From Terfezia claveryi (lineage: Eukaryota; Ascomycota; Pezizomycetes; Pezizales; Pezizaceae), in contig WHUX01000028.1 of NCBI GenBank assembly GCA_015179025.1, positions 310,001 through 374,000 on the forward strand: DNA of 64,000 nt. Direction: 5' to 3'. This document shows, piece after piece, positions 37,399-48,576 of the stretch (its first letter is position 1; each line of letters starts with the position of its first letter). The notes under the pieces are model-generated. The model made no database searches and was not told where the DNA came from. It saw nothing but the letters and a program-made list of their open reading frames with translations. A program made the translations under genes and the position numbers.

Positions 37399-37430
37399 TG
37401 GCACAATGCCAACCAGACTATGGCACAATG
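37399..37430 (+). mobile_element. 12-bp insertion inside another family copy
   Basis: TGGCACAATG at 37399-37408 and 37421-37430 flanks CCAACCAGACTA. The target itself looks like the GGTTGGCACAA part of a family member, so this appears to be self-insertion. Confidence 0.7.
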
Positions 37431-37438
37431 GGGAACAA

Positions 37439-37466
37439 GGTGCCCAGAACCAGACTAGGTGCCCAG
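37439..37466 (+). mobile_element. 10-bp insertion with 9-bp flanking repeats
   Basis: GGTGCCCAG at 37439-37447 and 37458-37466 flanks AACCAGACTA. The insert is shorter than most members but has the same 3' end. Confidence 0.7.
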
Positions 37467-37550
37467 AGCTGCTTACTATTGACGAGGCTATACTGTTGAA
37501 TTGGTAGATAGTGCCCTGACCACAGCTGTATAAGACTAGATACCTCAGTA

Positions 37551-37582
37551 CCATAACCGTGCCAGCCAGACTAGCCATAACC
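37551..37582 (+). mobile_element. 15-bp insertion with 8-bp flanking repeats
   Basis: CCATAACC at 37551-37558 and 37575-37582 flanks GTGCCAGCCAGACTA plus one extra G. Confidence 0.65.
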
Positions 37583-39782
37583 TACCTGGCCTTTCATGAC
37601 CTTTCATCCTTCGCGGCCGAAACCGCTCACGTCAAACCTCGTACACCCGGCGAACAAGCACCTCGACATCTGAAGAAACACATGAACTTGCCATCTAACT
37701 ATGTTCCAGTCTCGGCTATGTTCTTCGTATCACCTCCTGACCCTCTCAGATTGCCTCGCTCATGGGGTACGAGGCTGCAGGTGTTTCAACGCATGTAACT
37801 TGCTCATTTGATATTCTTGGTCAACAAGCCATTGGTTCAGGTTAATCGAGGAAAACACTGCCAATGTCATAAGGTTTTGTTCAACGATCCAAACTTATCC
37901 TTTTAAAATGAGGCCAATGAAACTCGTGAACTTTACTGTATAGGATAGGTATTGCTCTATCAGGCGAGCCGTGGATCGACATAGGTAGATGTAGGTTTTC
38001 TGGAAACGCAGTGTACAGCCTGGATCTATGCTAGGTGCAACCACCACGAAACTTTTGACAGGAAAACTGTAAAGATTAGAGGAAACAGATACTTAGCAGA
38101 TGGAATTTACCAGCAAGTACAGCATAGATGCTAGACGTGATAGCTGTCACCCTGGAAATCCATTCCGCGTTCGAGCACAAGAAAAGTGACTCAAAAAGTT
38201 TTGAGGGACTACCTGCTTTGGGTTCCCTCAGCATCTTTGGGTTCCCTCAGCACTCGTTGACGGAAGGATTGAGGCTCACCCGGCGAAAAGGACCTACAAG
38301 CCTTCTATGGCCTGCTCACAGTACTCTTTTTGTCGTCCCTTTTGTTGCCCTTTTCGTGACCTTCTCAAGATCCATTTTGTAAATGAGAACGTCAGTCGAG
38401 AACAGAACATCGATGCTCCTTTTGGTATCTTCACTGCTTCTTTGTATTGCAAATACAATCTGTCAACAAAAAAACAGACATGGTCAACATAGTAAAGGAC
38501 ACTATAGGGTAATTGATGCGTTCAAGGCCCTACCGTCCTTTCGAGGACAGTTATTTTAGAGAGGCGGTATCAAAAATGGCTCTGAAGAGGATGTCGTGAA
38601 CAGGGCTTAGTCAATATATCTGATCTGGGAAGCTCATGTGAAGATGGGGAGTTCTACTAGCAAGAAAAGGGTAGGCAAGCATACGCTTCCTAACGATCGT
38701 AAGAGTTACTAATCGAAAACTAGTCTATATCCCTAATTTAAGAGTTGAAATAGAAGAAGCTCGAAATCTAGCTCTTTCAGTGTCATAACCCCATATACAC
38801 TTCTGTTTGCTATATTCCATGATACCTCTAGTTGAGCATAGGCCGCTTTTTTGATCCATAGACAACAAGTTGGAGAGCAAGACTAACTGGTAGAGGCTGC
38901 TTTCTTTTGACGGCATGTGACGCTATACGACCGAATCATTCTAATTGGTACTATTTGTGAAATGAGGGCTTTTTGCTGCATAGTATGGAGGGAATTTTTT
39001 GGCAACATTGAGGGGCATCGTGTCCTTACATGTTGTAGTACGCACACCACTCTCAATTCGAAGGTCTAGCAGTCCTATGTCTCGGAATCCAATTGTTGAT
39101 CACTAGCGGTGGAACCAAAAGTTTTCAACAGTCACTAGGCCGTGGTGTCTCTGTTAGAAGTCGTGATACCAGCTCAGCACGAATCCCCAGGGATAGGTCA
39201 GAGTGGTTTGCTTCTCTAATCGGAGCAGAGGCTTTGCCGTGTGAATGAAACTCGTCCTTTGAATGATAATATGAGTTTTTCCTTTTTTTTTCACCCTGCA
39301 GTGGGTTCTGCCTGCCCATTCGTATAGTGTTTCCTGAAGAGAGGCACGATCGGCGAGGTGACAGATACCTATTAAGAAATTCAGGACTCTCCAGGCACTG
39401 CAGGAAATTGAATTAGGTAGGCGAGGCATTGGATAGACGCATCGATGATTCATAATCATGCAACGAACTGAAAGTGTGATATGTGACAGGGCTCATCTCT
39501 TAAGAATGGGAAGGTTAAATTAGTAGGACAGTGAGTGGTTCTCTCCCCAATTGCAGAATGTGAAGTAGCCCACTTTTTGTTTTATTGGTACGACATTCGA
39601 CATTACGATATCTAGTGCATGCCGTGAAATCATTTGACTCCAGTATAAAGGCTCTCGTTTCCCCTCAAATACACTATTCTTCTCTTCTCCTTACCAACCC
39701 CTCCGGAGTTGAACTCCACTATTCGATAGAGAGAAACTACTCCCCACCACCTGCCGAATCCAACTACATCTTTTACCAACCT
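37583..39782. other. Intergenic DNA, nothing recognised
   Basis: A duplicated TTTGGGTTCCCTCAGCA (about 38217-38255) is the only local structure noticed. The short ORFs (38128-38382, 39125-39459) lack support. Confidence 0.5.
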
Positions 39783-39959
39783 ATGCCCACATTCGAAATA
39801 CCTACCTCAACATTAACCGAGTACCAATCGACCCACATCATGTCGAACAAAGAGTCTGCCCGAATGCGTACCCTTTATGATGGTAAGCCAAAATCTTCTT
39901 CCTTCATTGACGAAATCCGCTGACGAAACCCAACTAGTGTGTACACGTACAATCTAAGA
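39783..39959 (+). CDS. Possible very small two-exon gene
   Basis: A possible ATG at 39783 opens 33 codons to a GTAAGC donor at 39883. A CCCAACTAG acceptor ends at 39939 and rejoins a short tail with stop at 39957. The product would be 39 residues (MPTFEIPTSTLTEYQSTHIM...). A TATAAAGG box lies at about 39642. No family is recognised, and it may be a non-coding transcript or nothing. Confidence 0.2.
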
Positions 39960-40082
39960 GAGTGCAAAGGTAGGAAAGAGACTACTTGCCTCTTATATAT
40001 TATATATCCCTAGGCGAGACGGCCTTCCCACCGGACCTCGAAACGCCGCTCTCCCCGGTTCTTTGACGGTGTAAGCCTGCCG

Positions 40083-40737
40083 TCATTTGACAAGGAGGAC
40101 CCCCCCCTGCGCCTCCCTACACCTGTTGCCGCTGAGAGGTGACAAGCTTTCGAAGTCCTTTCGGCAGGTGGGGAGAAGATATTTTGGATCCAAGGGGTCG
40201 GCCCGGTGGGAAGCGAAGTCCTTGGTGGAGGTGGATATATAGTCTCTACTCCATCCTCTAGAATACTTCTGGAGAGCACTCCATTTCGAAGACGTCTTTC
40301 TTTTTTTTCTCCTTTCTTTCCCCTCTTTTTGGGGGGCAATCCATAAAATTGTTGCTTTCTTCTTCCCTTTGTTTCCCTCCATTGAGGGTATATATATACT
40401 ATTCTCCTTGGTCTTCGGGGTTGTCTTCCTCCTCCTCCATTCCCTGGCTCGCTCCTTTCTTCCTTTTCGCGGCCTCTGTAGGGGAGGAGGCTCCAGCCAT
40501 ACACTTGGAGGACCTTGTTGCAAGGTAAAGGAGGTCAAGCTCTCCAGATAAGAGACTGGAGTTGGGGTGGAGGCGAAGAAAATGCTCAGCGGCAGCATTG
40601 GCCCTGTTCCTGTTGGGTGTAAGGCGCGAGCACTTGACAATTGTCTGCACTCGCGCACCCACTTGATGATTCTTCCTTTGCCTGCTTCCAACGACTATGG
40701 TTGATGGTGGGTTTTTTGATGGCTTGGGAATTGGCAA
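40083..40737 (-). other. Overlapping minus-strand ORFs, possible exon
   Basis: Two minus-strand frames are open. One (40737-40399) contains SRQRKNHQVGARVQTIVKC and NRANAAAEHFLRLHPNSSLL, which looks protein-like. It lacks an in-frame ATG after an upstream stop. No family is recognised; a degraded exon or gag-like fragment is possible. Confidence 0.25.
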
Positions 40738-40871
40738 GCGTGTACTGGCCCAATTCCTTCATGATGTATATAGTTTAGTTTACAGCCAAGTAGCTAGCTT
40801 CAATTGAATGAGTATGAGTGAAAAAGAAAAACTTTATCGGACAAAATTAAATTTTCTTGTTTGGCCGGTGT

Positions 40872-40895
40872 AACGCACATTACCCTGAACGCACA
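40872..40895. mobile_element. 8-bp TTACCCTG insertion with 8-bp flanking repeats
   Basis: AACGCACA at 40872-40879 and 40888-40895 flanks TTACCCTG. The same octamer recurs in the window, but elsewhere without obvious duplications. Single-locus evidence only. Confidence 0.4.
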
Positions 40896-41312
40896 GTTTT
40901 GAACGTTAAGGTACTACTGGTAAGCAGACCACATGATTTATGAGGTGGTACTCCGTACTGTATGTATCCCAGGTAATTTTTATTTCTCTTTATCATCGTG
41001 GCTAGGTACACCATGGATAGTGCACACGAGTGCTGAGTTTAGAAAAAGGAACAAAATAGTTATACCTGTAGGCTGACTTCACAGTAAGAAGCTTGATATA
41101 TTTTCTAACTTCTAAGTCTCCTCAAGTTAAGCTAAACTCATTCTGACATGAATACCTACGCGAAGTCTCAGTTGAGACTAGTCTACTAATGGCACGGATA
41201 TGTAGGTTGTGGTATGCTATATCAGATGGCTGCATTGTTATAGCTTGATTTGATATGCATAGGCTAGCTTAGTCATGGCGTGACCTTATTTCACCAAAAC
41301 CCCAAAACATGC

Positions 41313-41345
41313 TCTCGCTACGCTCGAGCGCCAGAGGGTCTTGGC
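41313..41345 (+). repeat. 33-bp core shared with the tiny element at 53364-53408
   Basis: The run from TCTCGCTACGCTCGAGCG through AGGGTCTTGGC is identical to 53367-53399. It directly abuts the outer inverted repeat of the foldback structure (41345). Confidence 0.85.
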
Positions 41346-41417
41346 TGTTCTCGGTCCCAGACTCTTGGCGGTGATAACTTTTATCTGCAAGAGTCTGGTA
41401 CTAAACTGCTCCGAAAC

Positions 41418-41470
41418 TGCACGCGCTAGCATCTCCGAGCTCAAAACGCTCGGAGATGCTAGCGCGTGCA
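41418..41470. repeat. Perfect 23-bp-stem hairpin
   Basis: TGCACGCGCTAGCATCTCCG... (41418-41440) is perfectly complementary to 41448-41470, with a 7-nt loop. Outer GCTCCGAAAC/GTTTTCGGAGC arms extend the stem with bulges. Confidence 0.95.
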
Positions 41471-42028
41471 TAGCCTGTTTTCGGAGCTACTAGCGTTGTT
41501 TTGTGCTGCATATTTCATAAGCATACACAATTGTCATAACGACAACAGCAGAATAAATGTCTACCAAAGCATTCGTTCGGGATTTCGTTCATTTGAGAAT
41601 GTATTATCTCTAGTTTTGAGAGTTGGACAGGATTTAGTTTGACTCGATTTGGTATTATCTTTAGTTTTGAGAGTCGGACAGGATTTGGTTTGACTCTTGA
41701 TTTACAGAGGCACTAAGAGTCTGGTCATGAGAGCAAGGATATCTCACCTACTGTCTTGGAGCAGCGATTTGATCTCGGAGCAAGATTTTCTGTGGCTATA
41801 CTAAGTAACCTATAAGACTAGAAAGCTAGAAAGCTTAGGTTTTCAATGGGTTGGTCTTAGTTGGAGGGGTTATGAGTATCAACTATCTACTATATTATAG
41901 TCTCGAGGCAGTAACTTGATCTCGGAGCAGCATTTACTTTGGCTATTCTAAGTAACCTATGAGACTAGAAAGCTAGAAAGCTGCTCCGGGCTCAGGTCTA
42001 CATTTTAATGGGTTGGTCTTAGTGAAGG

Positions 42029-43089
42029 TGCCTTATATGCTTGCTCCGGACAATATAGGCTTCCTCGGTGGTGTCTTATATGCTTGCTCCAGGCAATATA
42101 TGCTTGCTCGGTGCCTCATATTGCTCCGGGCAACATATGCTCGCTCAGTGCCTTATATGCTTGCTTCGGACAGTATTGGCTTGCTCGGTGGTGTCTTATA
42201 TGCTTGCTCCAGGCAATATAGGCTCGCTCAGTGCCTTATATGCTTGCTCCGGACAGTATTGGCTTGCTCGGTGGTGCCTTATAGGCCTGCTCCGGGCAAT
42301 ATATTCTTGCTCAGTGCCTTATATGCTTGCTCCAGGCAATATGTGCTTGCTCGGTGCCTTATATACTTGCTCCGGACAATATTGGCTTGCTCGGTGGTGT
42401 CTCATATGCTTGCTCCGGGCAACATAGGCTCGCTCAGTGCCTTATATGCTTGCTCCGGACAGTATTGGCTTGCTCGGTGGTGCCTTATAGGCCTGCTCCG
42501 GGCAATATATTCTTGCTCAGTGCCTTATATGCTTGCTCCAGGCAATATGTGCTTGCTCGGTGCCTTATATACTTGCTCCGGACAATATTAGGTTGCTCGG
42601 TGGTGTCTTATATGCTTGCTCCAGGCAATATAGGCTCGCTCAGTGCCTTATATGCTTGCTCCGGGCAATATATTCTTGCTCAGTGCCTTATAGGCCTGCT
42701 CCGGGCAATATATTCTTGCTCAGTGCCTTATATGCTTGCTCCGGACAGTATTGGCTTGCTCGGTGGTGCCTTATAGGCCTGCTCCGGGCAATATATTCTT
42801 GCTCAGTGCCTTATATGCTTGTTCCGGGCAATATAGGCTCGCTCAGTGCCTTATATGCTTGCTCCGGGCAATATATTCTTGCTCAGTGCCTTATATGCTT
42901 GCTCCGGACAGTATTGGCTTGCTCGGTGGTGTCTTATATGCTTGCTCCAGACAATATTAGGTTGCTCGGTGGTGTCTTATATGCTTGCTCCAGACAATAT
43001 TAGGTTGCTCGGTGGTGTCTTATATGCTTGCTCTAGGCAATATACGCTCACTCGGTGCCTTATAGGCCTGCTCCGGGAAATACAGGCTT
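42029..43089 (+). repeat. Tandem array, forward arm (40- and 43-bp units)
   Basis: Two unit types alternate: a 40-bp form (CCTTATATGCTTGCTCC..., ending GCTCAGTG) and a 43-bp form with GGTGGT (ending GCTCGGTGGT). Each unit contains two related half-units around (G/T)CTYGCTC. By length there are about 25 units. All three frames stay open because the unit has no stop in any frame and its length is 1 mod 3, so the long ORFs here are not evidence of coding. Confidence 0.95.
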
Positions 43090-43098
43090 GCTCCTATA

Positions 43099-44876
43099 AA
43101 GCCTATATTGCCCGGAGCAAGCATATGAGACACCACCGAGCAAGCCAATATTGCCTGGAACAAGTATATAAGGCACCGAGCAAGCATATATTGCCTGGAG
43201 CAAGCATACAAGACACCACCGAGCAAGCCAATATTGTCTGGAGCAAGCATATAAGGCACTGAGCAAGAATATATTGCCCGGAGCAGGCCTATAAGGCACC
43301 ACCGAGCAAGCCAATACTGTCCGGAGCAAGCATATAAGGCACTGAGCAAGAATATATTGCCCGGAGCAAGCATATAAGGCACTGAGCGAGCCTATATTGC
43401 CTGGAGCAAGCATATAAGACACCACCGAGCAACCTAATATTGTCTGGAGCAAGCATATAAGACACCACCGAGCAACCTAATATTGTCTGGAGCAAGCATA
43501 TAAGACACCACCGAGCAAGCCAATACTGTCCGGAGCAAGCATATAAGGCACTGAGCAAGAATATATTGCCCGGAGCAAGCATATAAGGCACTGAGCGAGC
43601 CTATATTGCCTGGAGCAAGCATATAAGACACCACCGAGCAACCTAATATTGTCTGGAGCAAGCATATAAGACACCACCGAGCAAGCCAATACTGTCCGGA
43701 GCAAGCATATAAGGCACTGAGCGAGCCTATGTTGCCCGGAACAAGCATATAAGGCACTGAGCAAGAATATATTGCCCGGAGCAGGCCTATAAGGCACTGA
43801 GCAAGAATATATTGCCCGGAGCAAGCATATAAGGCACTGAGCGAGCCTATATTGCCTGGAGCAAGCATATAAGACACCACCGAGCAACCTAATATTGTCT
43901 GGAGCAAGCATATAAGACACCACCGAGCAAGCCAATACTGTCCGGAGCAAGCATATAAGGCACTGAGCGAGCCTATGTTGCCCGGAACAAGCATATAAGG
44001 CACTGAGCAAGAATATATTGCCCGGAGCAGGCCTATAAGGCACTGAGCAAGAATATATTGCCCGGAGCAGGCCTATAAGACACCACCGAGCAAGCCAATA
44101 CTGTCCGGAGCAAGCATATAAGGCACTGAGCGAGCCTATGTTGCCCGGAGCAAGCATATGAGACACCACCGAGCAAGCCAATATTGTCCGGAGCAAGTAT
44201 ATAAGGCACCGAGCAAGCACATATTGCCTGGAGCAAGCATATAAGGCACTGAGCAAGAATATATTGCCCGGAGCAGGCCTATAAGACACCACCGAGCAAG
44301 CCAATACTGTCCGGAGCAAGCATATAAGGCACTGAGCGAGCCTATATTGCCCGGAACAAGCATATAAGGCACGGAGCAAGAATATATTGCCCGGAGCAGG
44401 CCTATAAGACACCACCGAGCAAGCCAATACTGTCCGGAGCAAGCATATAAGGCACTGAGCGAGCCTATGTTGCCCGGAGCAAGCATATGAGACACCACCG
44501 AGCAAGCCAATATTGTCCGGAGCAAGTATATAAGGCACCGAGCAAGCACATATTGCCTGGAGCAAGCGTATAAGACACCACCGAGCAAGCCAATATTGTC
44601 TGGAGCAAGCATATAAGGCACTGGGCGAGCCTATATTGCCCGGAACAAGCATATAAGGCACTGAGCAAGAATATATTGCCCGGAGCAAGCATATGAGGCA
44701 CCGAGCAAGGATATATTGCCTAGAGCAAGCATATAAGACACCACCGAGCAAGCCAATATTGTCCGGCGCAAGCATATAAGGCACTGAGCGAGCCTATGTT
44801 GCCTGGAGCAAGCATATGAGACACCACCGAGCAAGCCAATATTGTCCGGAGCAAGCATATAAGGCGCTGAGCAAGT
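43099..44876 (-). repeat. Tandem array, reverse arm (same units, inverted)
   Basis: The same 40/43-bp units run in reverse complement, about 43 by length, making this arm longer than the forward arm. Higher-order blocks recur, for example the run at 43514-43660 and its near-copy at 43690-43900. This suggests expansion by multi-unit duplication. The 435-residue ORF here is an artefact of the repeat. Confidence 0.95.
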
Positions 44877-45030
44877 ATCTACAAGAGTCTGGGACCGAGA
44901 ACAGTGTTCCGGCAGTGTTCCGGAATGTTTTTGTTGAGATGTTCAAAAATCAATTTCCATTCAAAAACAAATACTTTTCTATATAGTATTACATATTCTG
45001 CTCCGAAGCCACTAGCGTATTGCATAGTTT

Positions 45031-45068
45031 CCACGCTAGTTCCTCCGAGCTCGGAGGAACTAGCGTGG
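45031..45068. repeat. Perfect 38-bp palindrome
   Basis: The half-site CCACGCTAGTTCCTCCGAG is followed directly by its reverse complement with no loop. Flanking CTCCGAA/TTCGGAG arms resemble those around the 41418-41470 hairpin, so the two hairpins look like related ends. Confidence 0.95.
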
Positions 45069-45088
45069 CAATTTCGGAGTAGGTTACT

Positions 45089-45145
45089 ACCAGACTCTTA
45101 GCCGTAGCACTAAAATAATTACAGCGTAGGCACTAAGAGTCTGGT
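45089..45145. repeat. 57-bp segment with perfect 13-bp inverted ends
   Basis: ACCAGACTCTTAG (45089-45101) and CTAAGAGTCTGGT (45133-45145). A similar unit, CCAGACTCTTG/CAAGAGTCTGG, lies at about 41357-41382 on the other side of the array. It may be a further miniature element type. Confidence 0.75.
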
Positions 45146-45201
45146 CACGAGAGCACGAGGCTACATTTATCCTAAAGGGGTTACCTATCGTTAACTAAGT
45201 A

Positions 45202-45230
45202 GTAATGTAGTAACCAGACTAGTAATGTAG
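45202..45230 (+). mobile_element. 11-bp insertion with 9-bp flanking repeats
   Basis: GTAATGTAG at 45202-45210 and 45222-45230 flanks TAACCAGACTA. Confidence 0.7.
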
Positions 45231-48200
45231 CCTACCGAACAAGGAAGTCAGGCACGACACATCTTGGCTATGACGTAACATATGCCGGAATTAAGAGTTT
45301 GCTTCATAGTCTCATTCGACGCCAGATCACATGTCATTTTGCGGAGATTGGAAACACTCGAATTCTGAAGTATAGAAAAGCGTAGGATTTAAGTTCAAAA
45401 ATAAGCAAGCAAGTAATGAAAATGGCATGTACCTCGGTAGGGTTTCTACAACGATACTGGATATGTTAAAACTGGAATCCGAACCTGCAGAAAAAAAAGG
45501 GAAACGAGCTGTATACATGAAACTATGAAAGCGGAACGTGAGATTTAAGAGCCAATTAGGGTGTGGATCAACATGCAAATCTAGCATGGTCAACGCTACC
45601 AATAATGAAGGGTTTGGAGATGTTTGTGTAGGAATAAAAGGCTGGGAATACAACGAGAATACAGATGACGCCTGGTGGATAAGAGGAATATTCCGTCGCC
45701 TGTTGAAAGTAGGTTCGCTGGCAAGGCAATGCATCTGAACCTAGCAGGTTCTTGGATTGGCGCCTTTCACGGGAATAGGCGGTCCACAGTGTTGATCAGA
45801 TCACGCATGCGAGCCTTTCTAGCTCGTTTCAAGGCCCGACTAAACCATATGATATAAGCATACCTTTTATATAACGGTAGGGTTGCACTTACGTTCTCCT
45901 TCGCCTTGCCTGGCGTGAAGTCCTGATTTTTTCAGGCCACCAGTAGTTCGCGGTCCATGGGTCCGATGGGGACAGACGCAAGTACCTCGAAAGTTTGTTT
46001 AAAGCCAAGCGGACAGTTGTTCCCATCTCTGTTCAATTCCCTGTCGACCAAGAAGATCTTCGATATCGCTTTGGAATCCAACCAGTGGTGCTTCGATAGT
46101 GGTTTTGTAAACAGTTTTCCTTCACGAGGGGTTCGCTCTGAGAGGCCTTGTTCAATAGGATGATTTAAAATAATACAATCAAACTGAGTCCGTTGAAATT
46201 GGAGGAGAGACTGTTTTTTCGGCCGGTTGAAAATAGCAGAGATGGTGTGAGGATATATTGACAAGCTCTGTCAATCCTGTATGAGTTGGAGGCTCAAAGG
46301 AGGACCTGCAGGCTATATAAAAACTATATGCCATTCTATGGATCTCTTTCAATAGTGCTCTGCTATGTATTGATGTTTCTCAGATTTATCGGAGTGGGAG
46401 CTAGCAGGACGCAAAATGACGATGGCACTGACGAGCGTGTCATGCCACGGAGTCTGGTTAAACAGGCGGTAGCCTGAGAGTCGCCTGGTTGCACCTTTGA
46501 GAGCCCCTGTCTGTTGTTTGATCAAGCAAACAATATATCGCTGGCTGTATGGCAGAGGTCCGCCCATGTAATCGGTGAATTTCTAAGCACATAAATACGT
46601 CAATATTGGAGATGTCAGAGATTGCAGCAGTATGTAAAAGTAGGGAGAAAAAGAAATTATCTAATGAGGCCCTTCGACATCATCCCTCCTGCACTCTACT
46701 CCCCCACTGCCTCAAGTGCACCAAGTTCCTGTGTACATGTCTCATTCGATCGATTATCGCTTTTGATGCTGCTGCACTGTACATAAAATCGTGAGAACAA
46801 ATAAAATAATATACGAAGCACAAAATAACAAATCAATGGGATAGAACTGGATCAATTCTACTTACATCTGCTGGCAAGACATCACAAAACCCCTTGCCTT
46901 ATTGATATCTGTTTGTCTAGGCCTCGCTTGGATCCAGTTAAGAAAAACCTGGGTTGTCGCAAAATAGCCCCCTCCTCGAATAGTGTTGCAAACAAGTCGC
47001 TTTGGTAACTACTGAATCGACTAGAGGCCTGCTCTTGCTGTTGTGAGCTTTCGATTTTTATGGCGCGTGGTGCCAACTCGCTTGCTGGTACCGAGTGCTG
47101 AAGCACATCTCTCTCACTGCTCCGATTGGCCCTGTCGTGAATTGCAACCCCTTCATCTTAGCCGAATACCCCGACCCCTCATCCTAGCCGAATCTCTGAC
47201 TCTTCTATGGGTTCTTCACACTAAGGCAGTTTGGAGTTTTGTTGCTTTGCGTTAATATATCGGAAGTATCGTTATCAACACTCCCTTTGTGGAAAATTCG
47301 ACCATCTTCAATATTCTCGTGCCCAGATCCTCAAAGGCAATTGGGGTGCATCATGTTAGAAACATGACTCACGCCGTAATAGCCTGTAAGCTCTCGTCAT
47401 ACGTAGATAAACATACATCAATCAGGCACCGATGTAGTGCACTTGCTGCGATGTTGGCCCTGACTGGGCATGATACCCATTGACGTAGATATATTAGCTC
47501 AACACTTCTCCCACTAGTTTGCAATTTGCTCACCAGAGGTAATATCGTGTCAATGACCACAAGGAGAACAAAACAAGGCCGTTGAGACTCAGAGGTGGAG
47601 AGAAACAAACTGATTTATAATTAAAAACGAGCCTTGTTGGTATATCACTACTCGGATTATCATTCTTCCCCTCCGGTGGACTGTCCAAATTGCTCAACGA
47701 GGTCATGTCCAAAACCTATTTCACTTGCATTAGGCTAAGGTGGCTCATGTGGGCTTTGATATTGACTAACAATGTTAACGTAGAAGTCGATGTCCTCACT
47801 TCCGATCCATGATCATTGATGGGCGTTAGCGGTTGGTACAATTCAATATACCTAGCAAAAAGGGCACATGACCCTATGTCGTGTGAGGGGGATGAATTTT
47901 TTCCAAAATACTTAAATCGCCCCGCCATAAGCTGCGAAGTCTGGGTAGCCTAACTCCTTCTCTCGACTAACATGGCGGTTACCTAACTCGAGCTGCAGTA
48001 CATCATGTATTGTGTTGTAATACATGTGGAAAACTATGGCCGAGTGGTAGCGTACGGGCTCAAAGTCCTCTTGTGGGAGAAAACGGTCTGTGAAAACATT
48101 AGAGGGAAGTGCAAATGCTGCCTTCCCTGAGACCCCGTACGGCCCCTTGAGATCGCCATGTTCATGAACTTTCTGAGATCGCAAAGTCTGTTCAAAAATG

Positions 48201-48576
48201 CCTCCCGAAGCCGAGTCGCGGGCGCCAGAACCCGCTATAGTTTACAGAACCCCATGGCCAGGGAATTTTGAATGAATGAGTTCGGTCGGCCGTCTGGCTT
48301 ATCTCATATCAATCGCAGCCAGGGACAGGAACAACGTAGCTAAAAATACATGCATCACGAGGGTAGTGTAGCTTTCATACGTGGAACCAGACAACTATGA
48401 CACGAGAAAGAATTACTTTAAGTAATTTAAGTGAGAAGTAGACAATATTGCACTAAATCTGGTCTGTAAAGAAGAGCCTCTCGTGTAACCACTATCCATG
48501 AATCGTTCAGGGGATACATGTACATAAACCAAGCCCCGCTTTTTTGTTAAGGGTTTCCCCGTAACTATCCTATCGT
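45231..48576. other. Gene-poor region, no supported gene
   Basis: Several short ORFs (45327-45734, 45932-46264, 46882-47106, 47912-48184) have no recognised domain. The 47912-48184 minus ORF (FTDRFLPQEDFEPVRYHSAI...) looks slightly protein-like, but has no partner exons I can support. Confidence 0.45.

Larger units (their letters stand above)
41345..44904. mobile_element. Foldback-like element with satellite arms
   Basis: The outer limits are a perfect 23-bp inverted repeat (CTGTTCTCGGTCCCAGACTC..., 41345-41367 versus 44882-44904). Inside lie a hairpin (41418-41470), about 560 bp of unique sequence, then two opposed tandem arrays meeting at a 9-nt loop (43090-43098). No transposase is seen. 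Drosophila Foldback elements also have long inverted arms built of short tandem repeats, so this is the best structural analogue. The true boundaries are uncertain, because related motifs (GGCACTAAGAGTCTGGTCA at 41709-41727 and 45129-45147) extend past them. Confidence 0.7.

Noticed and set aside
42013..44858. Long ORFs (up to 435 residues) with repeated CSVPYMLAPGNI-like peptides
   Set aside because: They are translations of a stop-free tandem unit. Every frame gives the same cyclic peptides on each arm, so there is no evidence of a real protein.
42029..44876. Possible CRISPR array
   Set aside because: The units are contiguous with no unique spacers, they invert in the middle, and the host is a eukaryote.
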